From positions 1-36,061 of the forward strand of contig CANFJV010000007.1 of NCBI GenBank assembly GCA_947447225.1: a stretch of 36,061 bases of DNA, written 5' to 3'. Both the position numbers and the translations under genes were made by a program. The notes under the pieces are model-generated. The model was not told where the DNA came from. It searched no databases and was given only the letters and a program-made list of their open reading frames with translations. Source of the stretch: Acidimicrobiaceae bacterium. GTDB taxonomy: Bacteria; Actinomycetota; Acidimicrobiia; Acidimicrobiales; RAAP-2. Numbering within the stretch: the first letter of the stretch is position 1; each line of letters starts with the position of its first letter. This document shows positions 8,987 to 17,478 of this stretch, piece by piece.

Positions 8987-10015
8987 GTGGAGATTGACTG
9001 CTCGCTGATGGGAATTGCACTTGACGAGGTGGGCACACGGGCTCGAACCTGGTCCGAACTCGGGGCAAGTGGCTGTTTTACCGCCGAAGGCCCGGCGGAT
9101 GTGTTCTTTCCCCTCGTCGCCGCTGGAATGGGTTCTGACTTAGCCCTCATGACCAATGCCGCAATTGGGTTTCCGAGAAACCCCATCCACTTGGCCCATG
9201 CCGCCTTTGACCTGCAGCGCCTCTCCAAGGGCAAGTTTCGCCTTGGCCTTGCGCCACAAGTGAAGACCCATATTGAGCGGCGTTTTGGCCTGACCTGGTC
9301 AAGTCCGGTTGAGCGCATGCAAGGACTTGTCGAAGCCGTGCGGGCAATTGGTGAAACCTGGAAGACCGGCGCGCCGTTGAAGGTCGACGGACCGTTTTAC
9401 CGACATTCACTGATGACCCCAATGTTCACTCCAGCAGAGATGGAGTATTGCGCCCCACCAATTCTTGTTGGAGCGCAAGGCCCAAAGATGGCCGAAATGG
9501 TTGGTGCGGTTGCTGATGGTTTGCTCGTCTTGCCATTCCACTCAAAGCGTTATCTCGAATCGGTGACCTTGGAAGCCGTTCAGCGCGGGCGCATTCGTGG
9601 CGCCGAGCTTCGAAGTTTTGAGGTGGTGTGCGGAGCAATTGTTGGCCTTGGCACGGATGCACAGAGTCTGAAGGTTGCGCACGATGGCGTACGTGGTCTG
9701 CTTGGGTTTTATGGCTCGACGCCGGCGTATGCCCCCGTCTTGGAGGCAGAAGGTCTCGGGCATCTTCATGAAGAACTGAAAAGTGCGGTGCGACGAGGGG
9801 ACTGGGGGTCGCTGCTTTCCATGGTCCCCGACGAACTCGTTGACGCGGTGGCAACGGTAGGGACCCCTGCGGAAGTTGCCGCCAAACTCACCGACCGATT
9901 TGGTGGGATTGCCGATCGATTGGCCTTGTTCATTCCTCATCTCGTCGACGATGGTGCGCTTGGTTTGTTGCTTCGAGAACTGCGAGCACGCGACCAACAG
10001 GCAGGCGTTCAATGA
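8987..10015 (+). CDS. LLM-class F420-dependent oxidoreductase (TIGR03617/MSMEG_2256-like)
   Basis: A protein of 342 residues from GTG 8987. I prefer this start because the family begins with a short strand (here VEIDCSLMGIALDEVG); an upstream extension to 8819 is antisense to the other LLM gene. No strong ribosome site is visible. Motifs AVAFPRNP-like (AIGFPRNPIHLAH), FDLQRLSKGKFRLGLAPQVK, HIERRFGL and FYRHSLMTPMF are characteristic of the MSMEG_2256-type subgroup. The predicted role is F420-linked oxidation or reduction of an unidentified substrate in the cytoplasm. Its stop overlaps the alpha/beta hydrolase start (ATGA), so the two are probably one operon. Confidence 0.88.
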   Translation: MEIDCSLMGIALDEVGTRARTWSELGASGCFTAEGPADVFFPLVAAGMGSDLALMTNAAIGFPRNPIHLAHAAFDLQRLSKGKFRLGLAPQVKTHIERRFGLTWSSPVERMQGLVEAVRAIGETWKTGAPLKVDGPFYRHSLMTPMFTPAEMEYCAPPILVGAQGPKMAEMVGAVADGLLVLPFHSKRYLESVTLEAVQRGRIRGAELRSFEVVCGAIVGLGTDAQSLKVAHDGVRGLLGFYGSTPAYAPVLEAEGLGHLHEELKSAVRRGDWGSLLSMVPDELVDAVATVGTPAEVAAKLTDRFGGIADRLALFIPHLVDDGALGLLLRELRARDQQAGVQ

Positions 10016-11250
10016 ACCTCGTGATCTTTGGTGCTTCTGTGTTGGTCGTCTTGGCGGTGGCAACTGCGTATGTACCGCTCCGGAGCGACAAACTCGGCCC
10101 GCAAAGTTTCACCATTGGGTGGTTGACCAGTGAACTTGCTGCACAGTTTGCCTTCGTACTCGCGGTGCTCGCGTGTGCACTTGGCACGACCTCGCTTACT
10201 CATGGTTGGCCAAAGGTGGTTTCGACGATGCTGCTCGTCATCTCCATTGTCGGACTCATTGGTCTTCATGTGAGTGCTAAGCGATCTCTTGACGTCGTGC
10301 GAAGTGGACTCGCCGCGGCTACGAACGCACCGATTGTGTTGACCAACGACCATGTTGCGCCAAAGTACGGACATCTCTTGCAGCGAATCGTGGCGCTTCC
10401 TGTTGGTCGTCGTTCAGTGGAGGTCGTGAAGAACCTCGCGTACGTCGATGATGGCAAGCGATCGCATCGTCTTGATCTCTACCGTTCAACGGCTGCGAGT
10501 GACGACTTACGGCCAGTGCTGCTCTACATCCATGGGGGAGCGTGGGTCATTGGCGACAAGCGAGAACAGGCTCGGCCAATGCTGTATGAGCTGAGTCAGC
10601 GGGGATGGCTCTGTTTGTCCATTAACTACACCCTCAGTCCTCGGGCGACGTGGCCTCAACATGTCGTCGACTGCAAAGCCGCAATTGCGTGGGCCAAGCG
10701 CGAGGTCGCAAACTTCGGCGGCGACCCGAATTTCATCGTGCTTGCCGGCGGATCTGCTGGCGGTCACCTCGCTGCGCTGTGTGCGCTCACGCCCAATGAT
10801 CCGCAGTTTCAACCTGGGTTCGAACAGGAAGACACCACGGTCGATGGCTGCATCTCGTTTTACGGCGTGCTCGAGATGACTGGCGACAAAGCCAGTTCTG
10901 GCATTCATGGTCGGTCGATGATGACCATGCTCGAAAAGACGGTCATGAAGACGTCACAGGCGGAAAATCCCGACGTCTTTGAGGCGGCCTCGCCACTGCA
11001 CCGGATCACGCCGTCAGCCCCGCCATTTTTGGTCTATCAGGGCCGAAATGACACGCTGGTGCCGGTTGAAGTTGCTCGGCAATTTGTTGACCGCTTTCGC
11101 GACGTCACGCAGAGCCAACTTGCTTACGTCGAACTTCCGCTTGCCCAGCATGCCTTTGACATCTTCTCGTCGCCGAGGTGCACTGCCACCACCGCTGGTG
11201 CGGTGGCGTTCTTAGAACACCTGCGAAGTGAGCGAAGCGAAACTGCCTAG
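10012..11250 (+). CDS. Membrane-anchored alpha/beta hydrolase (esterase/lipase family)
   Basis: A protein of 412 residues. Residues 1-90 contain about three hydrophobic segments, so the enzyme is probably anchored in the membrane. The hydrolase domain starts near 145: HGGAW at 174-178 (oxyanion hole, hormone-sensitive-lipase/BD-FAE type), GGSAGG with nucleophile Ser248, Asp347 in GRNDTLVP and His380 in QHAFDIF complete the triad. It resembles actinobacterial alpha/beta hydrolase-fold 3 esterases that cleave short acyl esters. ATG 10012 lies inside the upstream LLM stop (ATGA) with AGGCAGG 6 bases before it. The 3' end shares the tetramer CTAG with the convergent acetoacetate-decarboxylase-like gene. 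Confidence 0.88.
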   Translation: MNLVIFGASVLVVLAVATAYVPLRSDKLGPQSFTIGWLTSELAAQFAFVLAVLACALGTTSLTHGWPKVVSTMLLVISIVGLIGLHVSAKRSLDVVRSGLAAATNAPIVLTNDHVAPKYGHLLQRIVALPVGRRSVEVVKNLAYVDDGKRSHRLDLYRSTAASDDLRPVLLYIHGGAWVIGDKREQARPMLYELSQRGWLCLSINYTLSPRATWPQHVVDCKAAIAWAKREVANFGGDPNFIVLAGGSAGGHLAALCALTPNDPQFQPGFEQEDTTVDGCISFYGVLEMTGDKASSGIHGRSMMTMLEKTVMKTSQAENPDVFEAASPLHRITPSAPPFLVYQGRNDTLVPVEVARQFVDRFRDVTQSQLAYVELPLAQHAFDIFSSPRCTATTAGAVAFLEHLRSERSETA

Positions 11251-12023
11251 TCGTTCGACGGTGGTGTTGGGTCGTCGTAGCGCTGGTGGAGATAGGGGAT
11301 AATCCACTCGGCTGGAACCTTGGAGTGGATGCGGCCCTTTTGAATGGCGTTGCGCATGCCAACCGACACTTCAACGACTCGGCGAATTGGTAGGTCGGCA
11401 ACTGGGTCAACCGGAGACTCTCGAAGGAGAAGTTCACCTTCACAACGCTTTGCCCACTTCGTTGTTTCTTCCCGGGTGCAGTACACGAGCGATGGATCGC
11501 CGTCTAAACCAATGCCATCAGGTGAGGGAAGTGGCTTGAAGTAGAAGTCAGTGCGGGTCTCTGGTGGAGGCGAGGGAATCTCTGACGTGGCGGTTCCATT
11601 GAACTCTGCCCAGGTCACACCCATCCGACCCATGGTGGCATTCACCGTGTCGCCATCAACCGAGACCGTGACGTGGCCAATCTTCTTTGGCTCACCAAAG
11701 GTCTCTCGTCCAGTGATGACCGGACCTTCTGTCGTCATCACCATGACGAGGCAGTAGTAGCCAAGTGTGTCCTCATGGCGACACTGCACGGAAAAGCTGC
11801 CCGCACCAAACGAGCCATAACCAGGAATGTCGACCGACGCAAAGGTGACCTTGACCAGTGGCTGATTACTTGGCGTCAGTGGTCGAGGCAGGACGGCTGC
11901 CACGATCTCAGGATCGGTTTCATACGTCGCCACCACCATGGTTGACCATGCATCGACAGATTTCTTTTGCGCCTGTCGTTCGGCGAGTTGCGCTTCAGTC
12001 TTCGCTGCGTAACGAATTGCCAT
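11247..12023 (-). CDS. Acetoacetate decarboxylase family protein
   Basis: A protein of 258 residues with ATG at 12023 and a strong GAGGGGGAA upstream. The segment GRETFGEPKKIG at 105-116 matches the active-site loop of acetoacetate decarboxylase, in which the paired lysines (here 113 and 114) form and tune the Schiff base. PGYGSFGAG near 68 and CRHEDTLGYYCL near 81-92 align with the conserved beta-cone core. Many family members are not true acetoacetate decarboxylases but catalyse aldol or decarboxylation steps on related keto acids, so the substrate is open. It is divergent from the transporter operon, which could supply or accept a related acid (inference only). Confidence 0.87.
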   Translation of the reverse strand: MAIRYAAKTEAQLAERQAQKKSVDAWSTMVVATYETDPEIVAAVLPRPLTPSNQPLVKVTFASVDIPGYGSFGAGSFSVQCRHEDTLGYYCLVMVMTTEGPVITGRETFGEPKKIGHVTVSVDGDTVNATMGRMGVTWAEFNGTATSEIPSPPPETRTDFYFKPLPSPDGIGLDGDPSLVYCTREETTKWAKRCEGELLLRESPVDPVADLPIRRVVEVSVGMRNAIQKGRIHSKVPAEWIIPYLHQRYDDPTPPSND

Positions 12024-12167
12024 TGTCGTTCCCCCTCGATGGATGCGCCACCAACTTGACGTCCGTGGGCATCGTCACAGGTCTGCGACGTTCCGTCAAT
12101 TGCAGGGGCAAAACACAAGTCAAGAGGTGGCTCTGAATGCTTGCTGAAACCCCAAGTTCGTCAACTG

Positions 12168-12195
12168 TTGCGAAGTGGGTGAGAAGTGATAGAAC
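12168..12195 (+). promoter_or_regulatory. Candidate promoter of the HAAT transporter operon
   Basis: TTGCGA at 12168-12173 and TAGAAC at 12190-12195, spaced by 16 bases, each match four of six consensus positions. Transcription would start about 40 bases before the binding-protein ATG. The AGGGGGGG at 12226-12233 is the ribosome site. The call rests on short motifs only. Confidence 0.3.
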
Positions 12196-12239
12196 AAACA
12201 CACCGCAGAAGTGCGGGGTGACCTCAGGGGGGGTATGAA

Positions 12240-13718
12240 ATGCGAAACACTCGCATGAAGGCAATGGCGGCACTCGCCACGCTGTCGATGACAGCTAGTG
12301 GAGTGATCGTCTCGGTAGGTGGAGCCGCTTCAGCTGCTGCACCGGTCAAGTTCGGAACATTGGCGTCACCTTGTGGCAAAGGCTCTCCATCGGGTTCGCC
12401 CGACACTGGCGTGAGTCCTACATCGGTCAAGATTGGCTACGGCGACGACGCTGGTTACCACGACACCAACTCAGCCATGGGTAAGGCAGTTGCCGCACTC
12501 ATCAAGTGGTGTAACGCTCAAGGTGGCATCAACGGTCGCACCATTGTTGGTGACTACCAAGATGCTGCGATCTTCAACGCCAAGCAAGCGATCGACAACA
12601 TGATCTCGAACCACGACTTCATGGTTGTTGGACAGGGCTACGCCTTTGACAGTGCTGGCGAAGGTGACCGTTTGGCTGCGGACCTTGTCTCGGTTCCAGG
12701 CTTCACCGCTTCGACGGACACCCAAAACGCTTGGGAGATGTACCAAGCGATGCCAAACCCTGCTGACTACAACCCAGCTTCGTCGGCCTATGCCGGCAGC
12801 AAGCTCTTTGGTTCAGCAGCAGTGCAAAAGGCTTGCGCCTTCCGTACTGACGACCTTCCTGGTGGAGCTTCAAAGTCTTCCGACATCAAGGTTGAGTACT
12901 CCTACTCGAAGCAGGGTTGGAAGTGGGGCGATGGATCTGGTGGCGGATTCGGTGGATACAAGACTTCTGCCTCTGACTTCGCCTCTTACGGATGCGACCA
13001 GAACGTGTCGTTCTTGGCCAACATCAGCGCACCAGCAACGATCAACCAGGCTTCGCTCAACTTGAAGAACTCTGGAGCCAAGACCGTTTACTGGGCCGCT
13101 ACGCCAAACGCAACGTTCACGAGCTTCTTGGCTGACAACGCTGCCAACAAGTTCAAGCCATTCATCTTGACCGAGGCGTCGACCTACGACCCAAGCTTGG
13201 CCAAGTGGAACAAGAAGGGCTACGGCGACAACGTCTACACCCGTCTTGGATTCGCTCCACTGGAGTCTGCTTCCGCAGTCCCAGCGGTCAAGCAGTACAT
13301 CGCCTTGGTTGGTGCGTCAAACGCAAGTGCCATTGGTGAGCAAGCTGCATCATCGTTCTTGCTGTGGGCAACTGCGGCTAAGTCCTGTGGCAACACGCTG
13401 ACCCGCCAGTGCATGGTCAACTACCTCGGTAAGTCCTCGAACTTCACTGGTGCAAAGGCATGGACCGGTGGTGGTCTCCAAGGTGGAACGAACCCAGCGA
13501 CCAACATCTCGGCTTCGTGTGGAATTGTCGTTCACTTGAAGGGCACGAAGTGGGTCCAGGCCTACCCAACGAAGCTCGGTACGTTCGACTGCAAGTCGTC
13601 CTACGCACAAGACACCTCAGCAGTGTTGCCGTACCTCCCGAACGGGAACCAGACGGGCATCACGCTGAACAACCGCCACGTGGGCGCCGGCAACTCGGCA
13701 ATCAAGCCACAGGCATAA
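12240..13718 (+). CDS. HAAT-type ABC transporter substrate-binding protein
   Basis: A secreted protein of 492 residues. The first 34 residues are a signal peptide (basic MRNTRMK, hydrophobic core, cleavage near AASAAA). There is no lipobox cysteine, so it is not an obvious lipoprotein. The mature part carries the type I periplasmic-binding fold of the LivJ/LivK/AmiC group: VKIGYGDDAGYHDTN, LIKWCNAQGGINGR (the typical NxxGGINGR motif) and VGQGYAF. Ligands of this group include branched-chain amino acids, amides and urea; the ligand here is unknown. Codon choice is strongly biased (AAG, GGT, AAC, TTC, CCA) relative to its neighbours, suggesting very high expression. A 13-bp stem-loop separates it from the permease. 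Confidence 0.88.
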   Translation: MRNTRMKAMAALATLSMTASGVIVSVGGAASAAAPVKFGTLASPCGKGSPSGSPDTGVSPTSVKIGYGDDAGYHDTNSAMGKAVAALIKWCNAQGGINGRTIVGDYQDAAIFNAKQAIDNMISNHDFMVVGQGYAFDSAGEGDRLAADLVSVPGFTASTDTQNAWEMYQAMPNPADYNPASSAYAGSKLFGSAAVQKACAFRTDDLPGGASKSSDIKVEYSYSKQGWKWGDGSGGGFGGYKTSASDFASYGCDQNVSFLANISAPATINQASLNLKNSGAKTVYWAATPNATFTSFLADNAANKFKPFILTEASTYDPSLAKWNKKGYGDNVYTRLGFAPLESASAVPAVKQYIALVGASNASAIGEQAASSFLLWATAAKSCGNTLTRQCMVNYLGKSSNFTGAKAWTGGGLQGGTNPATNISASCGIVVHLKGTKWVQAYPTKLGTFDCKSSYAQDTSAVLPYLPNGNQTGITLNNRHVGAGNSAIKPQA

Positions 13719-13754
13719 CCCGCTCTGGCTGACCTATCAGCCTGCATGCATGCT

Positions 13755-13785
13755 GCGGACCCCGGTGATTGCCACCGGGGTCCGC
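13755..13785 (+). terminator. Strong intra-operon stem-loop after the binding-protein gene
   Basis: A perfect 13-bp stem (GCGGACCCCGGTG paired with CACCGGGGTCCGC) with loop ATTGC. No T-run follows, so it is either a leaky or factor-assisted terminator or an RNA-stabilising hairpin that gives more binding protein than permease. Confidence 0.75.
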
Positions 13786-13832
13786 TCGCATGAACAACCT
13801 GTCAACCCTTTACCTTTGGAGTTCTTCGGGCA

Positions 13833-16022
13833 GTGGCCAACTTCGTTGTTTTTCTGATCGCTGGCATCACCTCAGGCGTGCTCTTCGCCCTTGCGGCCAC
13901 TGGCCTGGTTTTGACATACACCACGTCGGGCATTTTCAACTTCGCCCACGGTGGCGTCGCCATGTTGGCGGCCTATGTCTTTTATCAAATGACCCAAGTG
14001 TGGATGTGGCCAACGTGGCTCGCATTCGTGGTGGTCTGCTTCATCCTTGCGCCGATATTTCAAATTGGCATCTATCGAGTCATCATGCGACGTCTTGCCG
14101 GCACCTCGGAGATCACCAAGATTGTGGTCACGATTTCGCTCATGTTGGCCATGTTTGGTCTTGCACAATGGGGTTGGGACCAAAGCACGCTTCATGCAAT
14201 CCCATTGTTTTGGGGGGTAGAAGGTGAATGGACCTTCCACATCGGCGGCCGCGATGTGTATCTCCAATACTTCCAAGTGTTCGCCATCGCTACTGCGCTC
14301 CTCCTCGGCGTGATCTTGTCGATCTTGTTTAAGCGGACCCGTGTGGGTATTGCGATGCGAGCTGTCGTCGACAGTCCGGATCTGTTGAAATTGAACGGTG
14401 GAGTGCCCGAAAAGATCGCTGCACTGAGTTGGGCCATTGGTGGGTCGATGGCGGCAGTTGCTGGTGTCTTAGTTGCGCAGGTCCAAGGCAACGTTGATGC
14501 AACGTCGCTCACGATTCTGCTCATCACGTGCGGCGTCACTGCCGCCATGATTGGTCGCCTCCGGTCTATCCCGATGACGGTGTTTGGCGGCGTGCTCATT
14601 GGTCTTGAGATGTCCTTCTTCAGTGGCTACGCCTCACTGCACTCCGCGTGGACGAGTTGGGCGCCATCATTTGGTGTCGCGATTCCGGTGATGAGTTTGT
14701 TTGTCGTGTTATTGCTGTTGCCCCAAGACCGCCTCCGAGGTGCCTCACTTTCTCGTCTTCGGGAACGCTTCGTCGTTCCAACCATGAAGACGTCGTGGAT
14801 CGCCGCAGGATCCTTATTGGCGTTTGTCGTAGGTATTTCCCAAATTATGGGTAGCGCTGATGCACAGACCTTGGCCGGCGGTATGGCACTTTCAATCATG
14901 GCGCTGTCAGTGACATTGCTCACTGGTTTCGCCGGAGAGATCAACTTGGCACCAATTTCTTTCGGTGCCATTGGTGCAATTGTCGCCTACCACCATGGTC
15001 TGATTGGCCCAGGCTTTCCTGATCAGCGCACCAGTTTGTGGGGAATCTTCCTCGGTATTGTCGTCACCATGATTGTCGGAGCGGTTGTTGCCATTCCTGC
15101 ACTTCGTCTTCGTGGGCTCCACTTGGCGCTTGCCACGATGGCGTTCGGCATCTTTTTGTCGGTGTTCATCTTGTCGTTCACTGGCACCGTCACGATTCCA
15201 CTCGTGCACATCCAATTGTCCTTTGTCGGCGGAGCAATGACGGTTCCGCCGGTCAAGTTCCTCCTTTGGTCGTTCGTGTCACCGAAGGCGCAACTCTTGT
15301 CGTCAACCGCATTGTTCTGCTTGCTTGGCATTGGACTCATTGCCATTCGGCGAAGTTCTTATGGTCGTCGACTTATTGCCATGAAAGACAGCCCTGCAGC
15401 TTCGGCAACGTTGGGGCAGAACCTCATGTGGCTCAAGATTTCTGCCTTCATGCTTTCGTCCGCACTCGCCGCTGTCGGTGGCATTTTGTACTGCATTGCC
15501 CTTGGTTCAGTACAGACATCAACCTTTGACATCATGTTCTCCTTCGCCCTCGTGATGGGAACCGTCGTTGGTGGTATTGGCTCGGTGTCTGGAGCACTCC
15601 TTGGTGGCGTGGGTCTTGGTGTGGGTCTGACTGCGATCCAACACACCTTCTTCAACCTGGCGAACGCGCACAATGACTGGGGCCAACTTCTCAGTTGGGC
15701 AACGGCATATCACTTAGCTGCACTTTTGCCCGCAACGATTGGTATCACCTTGGGTGGTAACCCAAGTGGCTCAGTTGCCAACATCGTTGAGAGCTATAAG
15801 CCGATCATCAAAGATCTCCCTATTCTCATCGGCACGCTCGTTGCCCTTGGTATTGCGTATGTGATGACCCTTACCCATGTGTGGGGCAACTGGTGGTTTG
15901 TGTTCTGCTTCGGCATCATCGGTATTATTTCGCCAGCGGTTGCCGAACGGAGAATGAAGGCTTCCAATTCGCAGCCTCCGCAGTCGAATAATGCCCAACC
16001 TGAAATGGCGGTACTGCAATGA
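13833..16022 (+). CDS. Fused LivH-LivM ABC transporter permease
   Basis: A polytopic protein of 729 residues from GTG 13833 (GGAG about 11 bases upstream). Residues 1-300 match LivH: GITSGVLFALAATGLVLTY and GIFNFAHGG, then a RxVGIAMRAVVD-type cytoplasmic loop. Residues about 320-620 match LivM: SIMALSVTLLTGFAGEINLA, ISFGAIGA, GRRLIAMKDSPAASATLG and a further RRSSYGRR loop. A C-terminal extension adds two membrane helices and a polar tail. LivH and LivM are usually separate; fused versions occur in actinobacteria. It forms the membrane channel of the transporter, with the EAA-like loops contacting the two ATPases downstream. The stop overlaps the next start (ATGA). Confidence 0.9.
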   Translation: MANFVVFLIAGITSGVLFALAATGLVLTYTTSGIFNFAHGGVAMLAAYVFYQMTQVWMWPTWLAFVVVCFILAPIFQIGIYRVIMRRLAGTSEITKIVVTISLMLAMFGLAQWGWDQSTLHAIPLFWGVEGEWTFHIGGRDVYLQYFQVFAIATALLLGVILSILFKRTRVGIAMRAVVDSPDLLKLNGGVPEKIAALSWAIGGSMAAVAGVLVAQVQGNVDATSLTILLITCGVTAAMIGRLRSIPMTVFGGVLIGLEMSFFSGYASLHSAWTSWAPSFGVAIPVMSLFVVLLLLPQDRLRGASLSRLRERFVVPTMKTSWIAAGSLLAFVVGISQIMGSADAQTLAGGMALSIMALSVTLLTGFAGEINLAPISFGAIGAIVAYHHGLIGPGFPDQRTSLWGIFLGIVVTMIVGAVVAIPALRLRGLHLALATMAFGIFLSVFILSFTGTVTIPLVHIQLSFVGGAMTVPPVKFLLWSFVSPKAQLLSSTALFCLLGIGLIAIRRSSYGRRLIAMKDSPAASATLGQNLMWLKISAFMLSSALAAVGGILYCIALGSVQTSTFDIMFSFALVMGTVVGGIGSVSGALLGGVGLGVGLTAIQHTFFNLANAHNDWGQLLSWATAYHLAALLPATIGITLGGNPSGSVANIVESYKPIIKDLPILIGTLVALGIAYVMTLTHVWGNWWFVFCFGIIGIISPAVAERRMKASNSQPPQSNNAQPEMAVLQ

Positions 16023-16762
16023 CCAGTCTCTTAGAAGTTTCCAATGTCTCGGTCTCCTTTCGCGGGACAAAGGCACTTGTTGATGTTTCGTTCGATTGCC
16101 AAGCCGGTCAAATCACTGGGCTTATTGGCCCGAACGGTGCCGGCAAGACGACGATGTTTAACGTCATCTCTGGTCTCTTGAAGCCGACGTCAGGAGCAAT
16201 TGTGCTCGATGGCGTCGACTTATCAAAGGCCAATCCAGCAAAGCGTGCTCGACAGGGAATCTCTCGAACGTTTCAGCGTCTTGAGTTATTCGTGTCACTC
16301 ACGGTGCGTGAAAACCTGGTTGTCGCCGGCGAGATTCGCAACTCCCTCGGGCGGGGCGAGAAGTTCGATGTCGGCGCTGAAGCCGACCGAGTGATGTCCT
16401 TGCTCGACTTGACCGATGTTGCCGACGTTGATGTGGCAGCACTTCCAACCGGTCGTGCTCGCGTGGTGGAAGTGGCTCGGGCGCTTATGACTCGACCGAA
16501 GCTCGTGCTGCTCGATGAGCCCGCATCGGGACAGTCTGAAGAAGAGACCGAGCGATTCGGAGAACTGCTTCGCAAAATGGTTGATGACAGCGGGCTTTCG
16601 GTGTGCCTCGTTGAACACGATGTGCCACTCGTCATGCGGCTGTGTGACCGAATTCATGTGCTGAATTTTGGTGAGTTGCTGGCCTCGGGCACCGCAGCTG
16701 AAATTCGCCAAAACACCGCGGTAGCTGATGCCTACCTAGGCGCCCCAGAGGAGACCATCTGA
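16019..16762 (+). CDS. livG: HAAT ABC transporter ATP-binding protein (LivG-like)
   Basis: A protein of 247 residues with Walker A GPNGAGKT at 37-44, a LivG-type ISRTFQRLELF Q-loop region, Walker B LVLLDEPASG near 163-172 and the switch His in CLVEHDV. The ABC signature, normally LSxGQ, reads LPTGRARVVE, so the Gln is replaced by Arg. LivG proteins tolerate variation here, but the loss of the usual SGGQ pattern is notable. It pairs with the following LivF-like ATPase to energise the fused permease. The start overlaps the permease stop by four bases. Confidence 0.9.
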   Translation: MTSLLEVSNVSVSFRGTKALVDVSFDCQAGQITGLIGPNGAGKTTMFNVISGLLKPTSGAIVLDGVDLSKANPAKRARQGISRTFQRLELFVSLTVRENLVVAGEIRNSLGRGEKFDVGAEADRVMSLLDLTDVADVDVAALPTGRARVVEVARALMTRPKLVLLDEPASGQSEEETERFGELLRKMVDDSGLSVCLVEHDVPLVMRLCDRIHVLNFGELLASGTAAEIRQNTAVADAYLGAPEETI

Positions 16763-17457
16763 TGTCGCTGCTTGAACTCAACAACGTCTCTGCTGCCTAC
16801 GGAACCATTGAAGTCGTGCACAACGTCTCGTTCAACGTTGAGGCCGGAGAAGTCTTGGCGCTCCTCGGCTCAAACGGTGGTGGCAAGTCCACGCTGATGA
16901 GTGTGGTGTCAGGAATTCACGCGCCAACGTCGGGCACCATTTCGTTCAACGGTCAAGACGTAACCAAGATGTCGGCTTCTGAGCGGGTGAAAGCTGGCAT
17001 CTGCGCGATCCCTGAAGGTCGAGGCATCTTCCCGAACTTGACGGTGAAGGAAAACCTTCGACTCGCCACCTACGCCGGTGTCTCGCAAGCCGACGTTGAA
17101 GCCATTGCCTTTGACCGCTTCCCCCGCCTTGAGGAGCGAAAGGGTCAGTTGGCCGGAACGATGTCGGGTGGAGAGCAGCAGATGCTGGCCCTTGCTCGTG
17201 CGTTTGTGGTGAAGCCAAAGTTGCTCATCTTGGATGAGTTGTCGATGGGTCTTGCGCCGCTGATTGTGGAAGACCTCTACTCACGGGTGGCTGCCTTGGC
17301 TGCAGAAGGCATGGCGCTGCTTGTGGTTGAGCAATTCGCTCGGACAATCTTGCCGTTGGCCAATCGTGCCGCAATCATGGCGCACGGCGTGATCACGCAG
17401 GTGGGAACACCCATCGAGATTGAGCACGCCTTGTCAGCCTCCTACCTCGGAGCCTGA
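16762..17457 (+). CDS. livF: HAAT ABC transporter ATP-binding protein (LivF-like)
   Basis: A protein of 231 residues; its ATG shares the last base of the livG stop (TGATG). Walker A is GSNGGGKS at about 34-41, the signature TMSGGEQQMLALARAF is canonical, Walker B is LLILDELSMGLAP (LivF usually has DEPSLGLAP), and the switch is VVEQF with Gln in place of the LivF-typical Gln/His. IPEGRGIFPNLTVKENL is the LivF-specific Q-loop region. This completes a five-domain HAAT importer. The gene ends 21 bases before the convergent valS stop, with no visible terminator. Confidence 0.92.
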   Translation: MSLLELNNVSAAYGTIEVVHNVSFNVEAGEVLALLGSNGGGKSTLMSVVSGIHAPTSGTISFNGQDVTKMSASERVKAGICAIPEGRGIFPNLTVKENLRLATYAGVSQADVEAIAFDRFPRLEERKGQLAGTMSGGEQQMLALARAFVVKPKLLILDELSMGLAPLIVEDLYSRVAALAAEGMALLVVEQFARTILPLANRAAIMAHGVITQVGTPIEIEHALSASYLGA

Positions 17458-17478
17458 CCAGTCACACGGCAGTTGGCG

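Noticed and set aside
12203-12216. CCGCA-GAAG-TGCGG hairpin upstream of the binding-protein gene as a regulatory element
   Set aside because: Only 5 bp of stem without a supporting context; such stems are expected by chance in this base composition.
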